This document shows positions 54,523-62,628 of a stretch of 64,000 bases of DNA, in pieces. Both the position numbers and the translations under genes were made by a program. How positions within the stretch are numbered: the first letter of the stretch is position 1; the number at the start of each line of letters is the position of its first letter. Origin of the DNA: Paenibacillus urinalis (GTDB taxonomy: Bacteria; Bacillota; Bacilli; Paenibacillales; Paenibacillaceae); NCBI RefSeq assembly GCF_028747985.1, contig NZ_CP118108.1, forward strand, positions 1,555,501-1,619,500, read 5' to 3'. The notes under the pieces were generated by a model. It did no database searches. It was given only the letters and a program-made list of their open reading frames with translations, and was not told the origin of the DNA.

Positions 54523-55107
54523 TTACTTTTTCTCAATGGCAATAAGATATGGAGATGTTTCTCGCTGCAGCTGTCTATAAATAACCGCTTGTCCAACGCT
54601 TGTAGGCAATTGAGATGCCCACTTAGAGACGCTGGTCGCTTCTTCATCTCCACCTTGGTGCCCTGGGTAAAGAACTACTGTTAATATGCCTTTGGGTCTG
54701 AGAAGTTCCAGAGCGGCTGTCACAGCGGTGATGGTGCTCGAGGTTTCAGTAATTACGCTATGATCGACATGCTCTACGGGAAGATAGCCCAAATTGAACA
54801 TCACGGCACCAATCTGTCCATGTTTGTCCGTCGGAATGATCTCTTTCATATCTGCATGGCTGCAGCAGAAGAGGGAGAAGGGAGCAAGCTTGTCCATGTT
54901 CGCTGCGTTGTTCAGCTTGGCGGAAGACAAGCGGATGGCCTCCTCCTGAATATCGAAACCATAGACGTGGCCTTTTGCACCTACGGTCTGAGCCAGGAAC
55001 AAGGCATCTGATCCTGTCCCTAGTGTTGCATCTATTGCATAATCGCCGGAACGCAGTCGGGCTGCGATCCATTGATGGGCACAGCTGAGTACCGAAATAA
55101 AACCCAT
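54523..55107 (-). CDS. mnmM: Class I methyltransferase, YtqB/MnmM-like
   Basis: The ATG at 55107 follows GGAGGAGAGC within the end of the upstream gene; longer forms lack a site. The 194-residue protein has DYAIDATLGTGSDALFLAQ (motif I), VYGFDIQEEAI (motif II) and a VMFNLGYLPVEH motif IV in place of NPPY. This is the YtqB signature. YtqB of B. subtilis was renamed MnmM, which methylates the aminomethyl group of wobble uridine 34 in tRNA. It starts one base after the ytqA stop, as in B. subtilis. Confidence 0.8.
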   Translation of the reverse strand: MGFISVLSCAHQWIAARLRSGDYAIDATLGTGSDALFLAQTVGAKGHVYGFDIQEEAIRLSSAKLNNAANMDKLAPFSLFCCSHADMKEIIPTDKHGQIGAVMFNLGYLPVEHVDHSVITETSSTITAVTAALELLRPKGILTVVLYPGHQGGDEEATSVSKWASQLPTSVGQAVIYRQLQRETSPYLIAIEKK

Positions 55108-55108
55108 A

Positions 55109-56062
55109 TCAAGCTCTCCTCCAATATTTACCCTGCCATGTATTACGTGCACGGAGCTCAGCATCAATTCCGTTTAACACTTCCCATTTTTTCATGGACC
55201 ACAGGGGTCCGATCAGCAGATTTCTAGGAGCATCCCCGGTTAAACGGTGGACGATCATTTCTGGAGGCAAAATCTCCAGGGAATCCACGATCAGCTTAAT
55301 GTACTCCTCCTGTTCCATGAACCGAAGCAAACCGGCCTCGTACTGCTTAACCATAGGTGTCTTCTTCATGAGATGGAGTAAATGGATCTTGATGCCCTGC
55401 ACGTCCATATGGGCCACCGCACGCGTCGTCTCCAGCATCATTTCATGTGTCTCTTGAGGGAGACCGTGAATGATGTGGGTGCATACCCGAATATTTCGTT
55501 TTCTCAGTTTCTCCACCGCTTCCTCATAACACTTCGTATCATGAGCACGGTTAATGAGCTGGGAGGTGGTTTCATGAATGGTTTGAAGCCCCATTTCAAC
55601 CCATAGATAAGTACTTTCATTAAGCTCAGCCAGATAGTCTACAACATCATCCGGCAGACAGTCCGGCCTTGTAGCGATGGACAACCCAACGACACCAGGC
55701 TGCTTGAGAATCACTTCGTAATACTCGCGAAGCTGCTGAACAGGCGCATAAGTATTGGTATAAGCCTGGAAATATCCAATATACTGGGCGTTTGGCCATT
55801 TTTGATGCTGTCGGTCTCTGATCGTGTTGAATTGGGTAATTAGATCATCACGTCTCGAACCGGCAAAATCACCGGAACCACGTGCGCTGCAGAAAGTACA
55901 ACCGCCTTTGGCTATGGAGCCGTCCCGATTGGGACACGTAAATCCAGCATCCAGCATGACTTTAAATACTTTATTATCAAACTGCTCACGCATCTCATGA
56001 TTCCAAGTGTGAAATCGCTTATCTCCCCAGAGCAGCGGAGGAGTTGAAACTGGCATATTCAT
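55109..56062 (-). CDS. ytqA: Radical SAM protein, YtqA-like
   Basis: The ATG at 56062 follows AAAGGAG; in-frame sequence up to 56122 lacks such a site. The 317-residue enzyme carries DAGFTCPNRDGSIAKGGCTFC, where three Cys bind the Fe-S cluster (CxxxxxxxxxCxxC spacing, as in the TIGR01212 family). QAYTNTYAPV, GLSIATRPDCLPDDVVDYL and HIIHGLPQE follow. It is cotranscribed with mnmM; in B. subtilis the pair is linked to the glycine/ammonium branch of wobble uridine modification. The reaction of YtqA itself is not established to my knowledge. Confidence 0.8.
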   Translation of the reverse strand: MNMPVSTPPLLWGDKRFHTWNHEMREQFDNKVFKVMLDAGFTCPNRDGSIAKGGCTFCSARGSGDFAGSRRDDLITQFNTIRDRQHQKWPNAQYIGYFQAYTNTYAPVQQLREYYEVILKQPGVVGLSIATRPDCLPDDVVDYLAELNESTYLWVEMGLQTIHETTSQLINRAHDTKCYEEAVEKLRKRNIRVCTHIIHGLPQETHEMMLETTRAVAHMDVQGIKIHLLHLMKKTPMVKQYEAGLLRFMEQEEYIKLIVDSLEILPPEMIVHRLTGDAPRNLLIGPLWSMKKWEVLNGIDAELRARNTWQGKYWRRA

Positions 56063-56239
56063 TAGGAAACTCCTTTGTTGATTCATCAAACTCAATACAG
56101 GTGAATGAAAAGTGAGGGACACTTAAACTCCTTTTTCCACTTTTTCTATTGTAACAAAAAGCGCTCGTAATTGGGAATTTTCCTGTACAGGACAGCAAAA
56201 AACAAGGATAAAAAGGGCTAAAAAGATAGCGCTTACCTC

Positions 56240-56269
56240 TTGCAAAACATTACACAGTTATGTTATATT
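56240..56269 (+). promoter_or_regulatory. Promoter of the small 65-residue gene
   Basis: TTGCAA (56240-56245) and TATATT (56264-56269) are 18 bases apart. Immediately upstream, AGATAGCGCTTACC (about 56224-56237) resembles a weak cre box (10 of 14). A palindrome TCCTGTACAGGA lies at 56181-56192. The rest of 56063-56362 shows nothing else. Confidence 0.5.
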
Positions 56270-56362
56270 TTAGTTGAGGTCAGACCTTGAAAAACACACT
56301 AATTTTTCGCAGAATTCATACATTTTTTTCGTCTCGGCCATACTATTCGTGAGGTGATTAAC

Positions 56363-56560
56363 ATGAATTCAAGTCTAAAATCAAGCGGGCACAAAATCTC
56401 TGTCGAGCTTACTGCAGATGAAGCATTGGCGCTAACTGGCGTTAAATTTAACGGAAACCCACAGGTAGAAGCGATTGCTAAGAAAAAAATAAGAAATGCT
56501 TTTGAAAAGACATTTGATTTTTCCACCCAAGATAAGGTAGACTATGAACTGTTAAAGTAG
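56363..56560 (+). CDS. Small conserved-type protein, unknown
   Basis: The ATG 56363 follows GAGGTG; the in-frame upstream ATG 56354 is inside that site. The 65 residues have a KISVELTADEALALTGVKF pattern with a helix-turn shape and a basic KKKIRNAFEKTFDF helix. It is soluble, not membrane-bound. It might bind nucleic acid or a partner, but I recognise no family. Confidence 0.5.
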   Translation: MNSSLKSSGHKISVELTADEALALTGVKFNGNPQVEAIAKKKIRNAFEKTFDFSTQDKVDYELLK

Positions 56561-56742
56561 TTGGACCCCAATTCCAAATATATTTGAAGAAGGGATCGTG
56601 CTGTGCACTCTATGTGCAGCGTGCGATTCCTTTTTCCTTTTCAAATGGTTACAATCTCAATCGTATATAAAGACTTTACATTTGAATAATATTTAGGCAC
56701 AATTAATGCCGGAACATTTTACTGAAAAATCGGAGGAGAGAC

Positions 56743-57471
56743 ATGCGTTTACGCGGCAGAAAAGGGATTCGCGAAAGTCTGGAAAGTCAAACGGATCTGG
56801 TTATATTGAATCCAGAAGAATATAAAGGCAAATGGGCTGACTTGTTTGGCAACGGAAAGCCGATCCATGTTGAGTTTGGAATGGGTAAAGGACAGTTCAT
56901 TAGTCAAATGAGTTACCGCAATCAAGAAGTGAATTATATCGGTATTGATATGTACGATGAGCTCGTTCGTCGTGCCAGCGATAAGGCTAGAATAGCTTGG
57001 GCTGAGGAAGAGGTCGAGACGCCTCCTAATTTGAAGCTGGCTCTTGCCAATATTGAGAACATCCTGGATGTGTTTGAACAAGGGGAAGTGGAACGAATCT
57101 ATCTTAACTTTAGTGATCCATGGCCTAAGTCTAAGCATGCACGGAGACGACTGACGCATCCGCGTTTCCTGGACAAGTATAAGGAAGTGCTGAACAGCCA
57201 AGGTCAAATTCATTTCAAAACAGATTCTGAGACTTTGTTCGAGTTCTCGTTAAATTCGTTTGCGGATTACGGTCTCCAAATGACAAATATCTCCCTGAAC
57301 TTGCACCGGGACGGGCTGAACGAGGAGCATGTCATGACAGAGTACGAGCAGAAGTTCATGGGTAAAGGGATGAACATTCACCGTGTCGAGGTTTTGATTG
57401 GTGAGGATGCACTTAAGGAATATCAAGAGATTCGCCTTAAGAAATATCGTTATCAGGAACCAACTGTATAA
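56743..57471 (+). CDS. trmB: tRNA (guanine-N7-)-methyltransferase
   Basis: A 242-residue enzyme that methylates G46 of tRNA. It carries IHVEFGMGKGQFISQMS (SAM site, near residue 43), NYIGIDMYDELV, LNFSDPWPKSKHARRRLTHPRFL (the DPWPKxxHxxRR motif, diagnostic) and HFKTDSETLFEFSLN with the substrate-binding Thr/Asp. The ATG follows CGGAGGAG. It ends with its own terminator. Confidence 0.96.
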   Translation: MRLRGRKGIRESLESQTDLVILNPEEYKGKWADLFGNGKPIHVEFGMGKGQFISQMSYRNQEVNYIGIDMYDELVRRASDKARIAWAEEEVETPPNLKLALANIENILDVFEQGEVERIYLNFSDPWPKSKHARRRLTHPRFLDKYKEVLNSQGQIHFKTDSETLFEFSLNSFADYGLQMTNISLNLHRDGLNEEHVMTEYEQKFMGKGMNIHRVEVLIGEDALKEYQEIRLKKYRYQEPTV

Positions 57472-57493
57472 TTAAAGAAGTTGATTCAATGCT

Positions 57494-57530
57494 AAACACC
57501 TTTTCTTCATATAAGAGAGGGTGTTTTTTA
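57494..57530 (+). terminator. Intrinsic terminator of trmB
   Basis: AAACACC and TTTTCTT pair with AAGAGAG and GGTGTTT around CATAT, followed by six T. Confidence 0.8.
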
Positions 57531-57602
57531 CGTTGGCAGAAATGATCCAGATGAAAAATAAAATCAATTGGTGGAATTTTTTTAGCTTGTCCTCATAAAT
57601 AT

Positions 57603-57629
57603 AAAAAAAGGTGCCTCATGTGGGCACCC
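57603..57629 (-). terminator. Terminator overlapping the stop of the UgtP-like gene
   Basis: On the minus strand GGGTGCC pairs with GGCACC around a loop that contains the TGA stop codon of the gene (57616-57618), followed by seven T. Transcription thus ends inside the last codons. Confidence 0.75.
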
Positions 57630-58749
57630 TTTCTGAGTCAACCAATTCAATAATGCTTCTAGCGCTCTGCATAGGATGGAACTTTTCGATTTCGCGAATA
57701 TGCTGTCTTCGCCTTTGAACGATATCAGAATAATTATTCAGAAGCTTGTTCATCCATTTTTCAACCACTTGAAGCGAGCTTATGGGCTCTCCAAGCCCTA
57801 GACCTGTGAAATACTGACAATTTTCTTGCTCTTGGCCTGGAAGCGGATTATGGAAGAGCATTGGGATGCCTTTCGCCAGACCCTCTGAGCAGGTCATACC
57901 TCCGGGCTTGGTCACCAGAAGATCCGATACTTCCATTAGCTTGTCGACCTCTCGTGTAAATCCCATTACATGAATATTCGGCTGCTGATAAATGGGGTTA
58001 CGTTCCATGGCAATTCGTGATTTCTCATTGTTCCCCAGAACATAGATGAATTGAATATCCTTATGCCACTTCGCTAAGTATTCGTTGACAATTTCATCCG
58101 TCATCAGTCCCCAGCCTCCACCCATGACGAGAACAGTTGGCATAGGTTTCAGATTAAACTTCTGTCTAATCTCGTCATGGCTTGGATGCTCCCAAAAATT
58201 AGGGTGAACCGGGATCCCGGTCACTTGGATCTTCTCCATGGCAACACCCCGCTGGGTCAGCTTATCCAATACATCCGAAGTAGAGACCAAATATCGATTC
58301 ACCTCGGGACTAATCCAGGTTCCGTGTACATCATAATCGGTTATGACGGTACATAACGGCACCTCTAATCCCAATCTCTTCAATCTGGCTATGACTGCGC
58401 TGGGAATGGGGTGGGTACATACGATGATATCCGGTTTTAACTGCCGTATGATGCTTCGAGTATGTGTATAGAACAGCCTGTGCAGAGCAAGAGTCGTAAA
58501 GCGGTTGATCGGTTTCTTATACTGACTCTTATACATTAGTGCGACGAGCCTAGGTTGATTAGTTACGGTTTTTTTGTATGCATTTATGATCAGTGGAGCA
58601 ACATGGGGATTAAGAAAACTCCCAAGTTCAAGCACTTTCGTCTGCACATCAGATGAGAGTTTTCTTAAACTGCTCGAGAGTGCGTATGCGGCTTGAGTAT
58701 GTCCAGCTCCGAATCCTTCAGATAATAACAACACTCTTTTTTTGCTCAC
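57616..58749 (-). CDS. ugtP: Diacylglycerol glucosyltransferase, UgtP/MGDG synthase-like
   Basis: A 377-residue GT28 enzyme. The N-terminal SEGFGAGHTQAAYALSSSL (residues 10-28) is the MGDG-synthase acceptor motif, followed by PDIIVCTHPIPSAVIARLK and VLVMGGGWGLMTDEIV. The donor block is VTKPGGMTCSEGLAKGIPMLF (near residue 293). UgtP adds glucose from UDP-glucose to diacylglycerol, for glycolipid and lipoteichoic acid anchor. Processivity cannot be judged. A PAP2 phosphatase gene lies upstream on the same strand. I use ugtP as a likely symbol only. Confidence 0.75.
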   Translation of the reverse strand: MSKKRVLLLSEGFGAGHTQAAYALSSSLRKLSSDVQTKVLELGSFLNPHVAPLIINAYKKTVTNQPRLVALMYKSQYKKPINRFTTLALHRLFYTHTRSIIRQLKPDIIVCTHPIPSAVIARLKRLGLEVPLCTVITDYDVHGTWISPEVNRYLVSTSDVLDKLTQRGVAMEKIQVTGIPVHPNFWEHPSHDEIRQKFNLKPMPTVLVMGGGWGLMTDEIVNEYLAKWHKDIQFIYVLGNNEKSRIAMERNPIYQQPNIHVMGFTREVDKLMEVSDLLVTKPGGMTCSEGLAKGIPMLFHNPLPGQEQENCQYFTGLGLGEPISSLQVVEKWMNKLLNNYSDIVQRRRQHIREIEKFHPMQSARSIIELVDSERVPT

Positions 58750-58802
58750 TCTCTGTTCACCTGTTCCTTGCTCTGATTTCTGTCATTCAAAGATACTCTA
58801 GG

Positions 58803-59330
58803 TTAGGGCCACAATGCAACCGTGCCGAATGCGACTGAAGTACCAATGATTGCCCCGGCTAGGACATCAGAAGGATAATGCAGCCCTAAGTAAATTCGGG
58901 AAAAACCGACGATGCAAGCGACAGGAAGCAACAAAAGGGTCACTTCAGGAAACGTAAACATAAAAGGCATCGTTACAGAAAAGATTGCCGTTGTATGACC
59001 TGATGGAAATGAATGATCGGATAATGGATTGCGAAACGTATTCGTTTCCGGCATGGCTAGATAGGGTCTGATTCTAGGATACAGCTTCTTCGCCGCAGCA
59101 ACTGGAATATGACTTATAGCCAGTGCGGTGAATGCCATGTAACCGGCTTGTCCCCATGGTTCAGGTGCCATAAAGCCGATTAACAAGGAAGCTGTGATCG
59201 TAAAGGTGGCTCCACCAAGATGAGTTAGATAATACAGCCAGAAGTTGAGAAAACGGTTATGGAGACGCCCGTTAATCCATATGAAAATTTTTTGCTCCAT
59301 CGCCTGAAGTCGTACGAAAAGACGGTCCAT
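58803..59330 (-). CDS. PAP2-family membrane phosphatase
   Basis: ATG 59330 follows AGGGGGAC; longer in-frame forms are less supported. The 175-residue protein has about five helices and the PAP2 motifs KKLYPRIRP (near residue 86), PSGHTTAIFS with the catalytic His, and SRIYLGLHYPSDVLAG with the second His. It may dephosphorylate undecaprenyl diphosphate or phosphatidic acid; its position upstream of a diacylglycerol glucosyltransferase would fit making diacylglycerol. It ends 54 bases before that gene. Confidence 0.85.
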   Translation of the reverse strand: MDRLFVRLQAMEQKIFIWINGRLHNRFLNFWLYYLTHLGGATFTITASLLIGFMAPEPWGQAGYMAFTALAISHIPVAAAKKLYPRIRPYLAMPETNTFRNPLSDHSFPSGHTTAIFSVTMPFMFTFPEVTLLLLPVACIVGFSRIYLGLHYPSDVLAGAIIGTSVAFGTVALWP

Positions 59331-59481
59331 TATAAGTCCCCCTGCTTGATGTACTGTCCACATAGGAGTCAGCAGGCTGGTAATTTACCGACTTGCCCCG
59401 TGTAAACCTAAGTTTATCATATTTTTTAATCATGTCCTTATCAAGAATAACCCATGTGTATTATACAAAAAAACGAGAGTT

Positions 59482-59509
59482 TTGACTTTGAGGTTCAAAA
59501 AAATATAAA
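59482..59509 (+). promoter_or_regulatory. Candidate promoter far upstream of the glycosyltransferase gene
   Basis: TTGACT (59482-59487) and TATAAA (59504-59509) are 16 bases apart. Transcription from here would begin near 59516 and run 430 bases before the next start codon, through the structures at 59544-59788. Confidence 0.5.
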
Positions 59510-59543
59510 ATGATTCAAGCTGCTTGAGATGGTTTAAAAAAAA

Positions 59544-59570
59544 TTGAGTTTTAAAAACTCAAACTTTTTT
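59544..59570 (+). terminator. Early hairpin with T-run (possible attenuator or sRNA end)
   Basis: TTGAGTTTT (59544-59552) and AAAACTCAA (59554-59562) form a stem with a single-base centre, so about eight pairs, followed by ACTTTTTTG. It lies about 30 bases after the presumed start site and could end a short transcript of about 55 bases. Confidence 0.5.
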
Positions 59571-59950
59571 GTTCTTTGATCCGTTTAAGATATAGAAGTT
59601 TGTCCTCTTTATGGAATTCGAAGGTGTGTGCTTCCCTGAAGAAGATAAGAAATAAAGAGAGCGTCCAAATAAAAATCGTGAAAATGGATGAAAATAAGAA
59701 CAAACCGCTGTGAAAGAAAGACTTACCGTGGTTTCTGTCATGAATTCAGTCCAAAAGAACGTTTTCTTCGCTCGAAGACGACTTTTGGCGATTTTGACAA
59801 AATTAAAGAAAGCATACAAAATCGAGTAGGCAGTAAAGAATAAGTGGCAAAGATAGAAACGAAACAAAAAAAGGGTCATGAATTTTAAAAAGAAATGTGT
59901 GTTAAAAAAAAAGAGATGCTCACATTTAAAGAGGGGGTAGCAGAGAACAA
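59571..59950 (+). other. Long structured leader of the glycosyltransferase gene
   Basis: No plausible gene is seen in these 380 AT- and purine-rich bases. Visible pairings include CCTCTTTAT near 59608 with ATAAAGAG near 59653, and CCAAAAG (59751-59757) with CTTTTGG (59782-59788) enclosing TCTTCG/CGAAGA. A TTGACA (59794-59799) has no good -10. No known riboswitch class is recognised. Confidence 0.4.
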
Positions 59951-61189
59951 ATGTTTAATGCGATATTTGTAACGTTTCAAGTAATCTTGGCGTTCCTGGC
60001 TGTGTATCAGTTCGGTTTTTCTCTGTTCGGCTTGATTAAAAAGAAGAAGAAACAACAGTTTCCGCCGAACAAGTCTTTTGCTGTATTGGTTGCTGCTCAC
60101 AATGAGGCAGAAGTCATTGGAGCTTTGCTGGAAAATTTAAAGAAATTGGATTATCCCAAAGAACTGTACGATGTATTCGTCATTTGTGATAATTGTACAG
60201 ATAATACGGCCGAGATCGTTCGTGCACACGGTATGAATGCATGTGTAAGAACAAATGCGGATCAGCGCGGTAAAGGTTATGCGATTGAATGGATGCTTAA
60301 AGAGCTCTGGAGCATGCCGAAGCAATATGATGCAGTTGTTATGTTTGACGCCGATAATCTAGCCGCGAAGAACTTCCTTCAGGAGATGAACAATGACCTG
60401 AACAGAGGAGCTAAAGTCATTCAAGGCTATATCGATACGAAGAATCCAGAGGATTCCTGGATCACAGCGGCTTACGGTATTTCCTACTGGTACATTAACC
60501 GCTTGTGGCAGCTGTCCCGTCATAATCTCAATATGGCTAACTTCCTTGGCGGCACAGGGATGTGCTTTGAGAGCAAGCTGCTTAAAGACATGGGCTGGGG
60601 AGCTACGTCTCTGGTTGAGGACCTGGAGTTTACAATGCGTGCTGTAGACCGTGATGTATATCCGGTGTTCAACTATGATGCGAAGGTATTTGATGAGAAG
60701 CCGTTATCTTTTAAAGCGTCGGCGAGACAACGTCTTCGCTGGATGCAGGGGCACTTCACCGTAGCCAGAAGATACTTCTTCCCATTGATCTGGAAAAGTA
60801 TCAAGCAAGGCAGCTTGGTGAAATTTGACCTTGCCGTATATAGTGCTAACGTTTATGTGGTATTGCTGACCTTTATCATGACAGCAATCAGCTTCGTGGA
60901 TATTATCTTGTTCAATGGACCGAACATCACTAATATTTACGGATATCTGCCGATATGGGTTGGATTCCTGGCGATTGCGGCGAACGTGGTTACGTTCCTG
61001 TTGTCTCTCGCTTTGGAGAAGGTCCGCTTCAAGAAAGTGTACACTTCACTTATCTTGTTCCCGATTTATCTGTTATCCTGGTATCCAATTACGCTGTATG
61101 CCTTCTTTACGCAGAACAATAAGCAATGGAGCCACACGAAGCATACCCGTGTCGTTCGATTGGAAGAGGTTCAGAGTAAACAAGGATAA
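59951..61189 (+). CDS. Membrane glycosyltransferase, family 2
   Basis: A 412-residue enzyme: one N-terminal helix, a GT2 domain and about four C-terminal helices. Catalytic features are VLVAAHNEAEVIGALLENL (residues 45-63), VICDNCTDNT, VVMFDADNLAA (DxD), FLGGTGMCFE, LVEDLEFTMRA (catalytic ED) and RQRLRWMQGH, the QxxRW-type acceptor motif of processive synthases. Likely products are N-acetylglucosamine or related exopolymers, or single sugar transfer to lipids; not decided. A weak GAGGGGG lies about 13 bases before the ATG. The long leader suggests special regulation. Confidence 0.8.
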   Translation: MFNAIFVTFQVILAFLAVYQFGFSLFGLIKKKKKQQFPPNKSFAVLVAAHNEAEVIGALLENLKKLDYPKELYDVFVICDNCTDNTAEIVRAHGMNACVRTNADQRGKGYAIEWMLKELWSMPKQYDAVVMFDADNLAAKNFLQEMNNDLNRGAKVIQGYIDTKNPEDSWITAAYGISYWYINRLWQLSRHNLNMANFLGGTGMCFESKLLKDMGWGATSLVEDLEFTMRAVDRDVYPVFNYDAKVFDEKPLSFKASARQRLRWMQGHFTVARRYFFPLIWKSIKQGSLVKFDLAVYSANVYVVLLTFIMTAISFVDIILFNGPNITNIYGYLPIWVGFLAIAANVVTFLLSLALEKVRFKKVYTSLILFPIYLLSWYPITLYAFFTQNNKQWSHTKHTRVVRLEEVQSKQG

Positions 61190-61204
61190 ATAATGAATTG
61201 ACTG

Positions 61205-61233
61205 TTGACAAAACCGTTATGAACATGTAATAT
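61205..61233 (+). promoter_or_regulatory. Promoter of infC-rpmI-rplT
   Basis: A perfect TTGACA (61205-61210) is followed after 17 bases by TAATAT (61228-61233). The leader to infC is about 205 bases long. Confidence 0.7.
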
Positions 61234-61365
61234 TGTTTAGGTGATTGTTTTTGGAATATGGATTCAAAAGTAGAAGGTCCGACTTCTCACCTGATCGGCA
61301 TTAAGCTGACTGGTAACGATCCAATGATTTGTGAATGAATTTCATGAAGAATTGTTGATTGTTCA

Positions 61366-61402
61366 GGGATGTCGGTAGCGTACCGGCATCCCTTTATTTT
61401 TT
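61366..61402 (+). terminator. Leader terminator before infC (L20-type attenuation)
   Basis: GGGATG and CGGT pair with ACCG and CATCCC around AGCGT, followed by TTTATTTTTT. It lies between the promoter and infC, as in B. subtilis, where ribosomal protein L20 controls readthrough in the infC leader. Confidence 0.75.
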
Positions 61403-61445
61403 ATCTGTATAGGGATTATCGATAACGATCTGGAGGTGGACAGTT

Positions 61446-61955
61446 ATTAGTAAAGAACACATGATTAATGATGAAATTCGGTCGAAGGAAGTTCGTTTGG
61501 TCGGAGCTGAAGGAGAACAGATCGGCATTAAGCCTATTCGCGAAGCGTTGCAGATGGCTGCAGATCTTAATCTTGACCTGGTTAATGTGGCGCCGCAGGC
61601 GAAACCGCCGGTGTGTCGTATCATGGATTACGGTAAGTTCCGTTACGAACAGCAAAAGAAAGAAAAAGAAGCACGTAAGAATCAAAAGGTTGTGGACATC
61701 AAGGAAGTATGGTTCCGTTCCAACATTGAGGAACATGATTACCAAACCAAGCTTCGCAATGTTGTCAAGTTCCTGAAGGAAGGCGACAAAGTGAAGTGCT
61801 CCGTCCGCTTCCGCGGACGTGAAATCGCCCATGCGGATATCGGTCAAAAGATTTTGGAACGTGTGAAAGTGGAAGTTGCTGAACTCAGCAGCATCGAACG
61901 TCAACCTAAACTTGAAGGCCGTAGCATGATTATGATTTTGGCTCCTAAAGCCTGA
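61446..61955 (+). CDS. infC: Translation initiation factor IF-3, AUU start
   Basis: The start is placed at ATT 61446. GGAGGT (61432-61437) lies eight bases before it, and the reading (M)SKEHMINDEIRSKEVRLV aligns with B. subtilis IF-3, which also begins at AUU. The first ATG, 61461, lies 23 bases past the ribosome site and would lose the N-terminus. The 169-residue protein has the N-domain, a Lys-rich linker (YEQQKKEKEARKNQK) and the C-domain with KVKCSVRFRGREIAH. IF-3 tests start codons, so AUU allows feedback control. Confidence 0.93.
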   Translation: MSKEHMINDEIRSKEVRLVGAEGEQIGIKPIREALQMAADLNLDLVNVAPQAKPPVCRIMDYGKFRYEQQKKEKEARKNQKVVDIKEVWFRSNIEEHDYQTKLRNVVKFLKEGDKVKCSVRFRGREIAHADIGQKILERVKVEVAELSSIERQPKLEGRSMIMILAPKA

Positions 61956-61985
61956 GTCAGATAAACTTGGAGGAGGAAATACACA

Positions 61986-62186
61986 ATGCCTAAAATGAAA
62001 ACTCACAGCAGCCTGAAGGGTCGTTTCAAAGTTACTGGTACTGGTAAAGTGAAACGTTACAAAGCATACAGAAACCATTTGCTTTCCCACAAATCGAAAC
62101 GCACTAAGCGTGTTCTTGCAGGCAGCCCAGTTATGGCACCTGGTGACGTTAAGCGTCTGAAACAAGGTTTGGCTAACCTGAAATAG
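61986..62186 (+). CDS. rpmI: 50S ribosomal protein L35
   Basis: A 66-residue basic protein, PKMKTHSSLKGRFKVTGTGK at the start and KSKRTKRVL in the middle, matching bacterial L35 along its length. It lies 30 bases after infC with TTGGAGGAGG upstream. Part of the conserved infC-rpmI-rplT operon. Confidence 0.97.
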   Translation: MPKMKTHSSLKGRFKVTGTGKVKRYKAYRNHLLSHKSKRTKRVLAGSPVMAPGDVKRLKQGLANLK

Positions 62187-62227
62187 TCCACTGATTACTA
62201 ACATATATTTTCTGGGAGGTCTTTGAT

Positions 62228-62587
62228 ATGGCAAGAGTAAAGGGCGGATTCGTTGTTCGTCGTCGTCATAAAAAAGTATTGAAACTTGCTAAAGGTTATT
62301 TCGGTTCTAAACACCGTATCTTCAAAACAGCTAACGAACAAGTTATGAAATCCATGGTATATGCATACCGTGATCGTCGTACAACAAAACGTAACTTCCG
62401 CAAATTGTGGATCGTTCGTATTAACGCAGCAGCTCGCATGAACGGATTGTCTTACAACAAATTCATGCACGGTCTGAAACTCGCTGGAGTTGACATGAAC
62501 CGTAAAATGCTTGCTGATCTTGCAGTAAACGATATTAATGCATTCAACTCTTTGGCTGTTGTAGCTAAAGAAAAAATTAATGCTTAA
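62228..62587 (+). CDS. rplT: 50S ribosomal protein L20
   Basis: A 119-residue protein beginning [20 protein letters not shown], with the basic N-terminal extension and the C-terminal RNA-binding domain ([20 protein letters not shown]). L20 is needed for early 50S assembly and represses its own operon through the leader in B. subtilis. A GGGAGG lies upstream. Terminator follows. Confidence 0.97.
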   Translation: MARVKGGFVVRRRHKKVLKLAKGYFGSKHRIFKTANEQVMKSMVYAYRDRRTTKRNFRKLWIVRINAAARMNGLSYNKFMHGLKLAGVDMNRKMLADLAVNDINAFNSLAVVAKEKINA

Positions 62588-62604
62588 TTTCTTTAAGTGA
62601 TGAG

Positions 62605-62628
62605 AGCCGCCGCATAGGCGGCTTTTTT
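62605..62628 (+). terminator. Intrinsic terminator of infC-rpmI-rplT
   Basis: AGCCGCC (62605-62611) pairs with GGCGGCT (62617-62623) around GCATA, followed by TTTTTT. Confidence 0.9.

Noticed and set aside
59559..59879. Minus-strand open frame of 106 codons in the glycosyltransferase leader
   Set aside because: Low-complexity, Phe/Ser-rich translation without ribosome site; it lies opposite purine-rich leader sequence and looks accidental.
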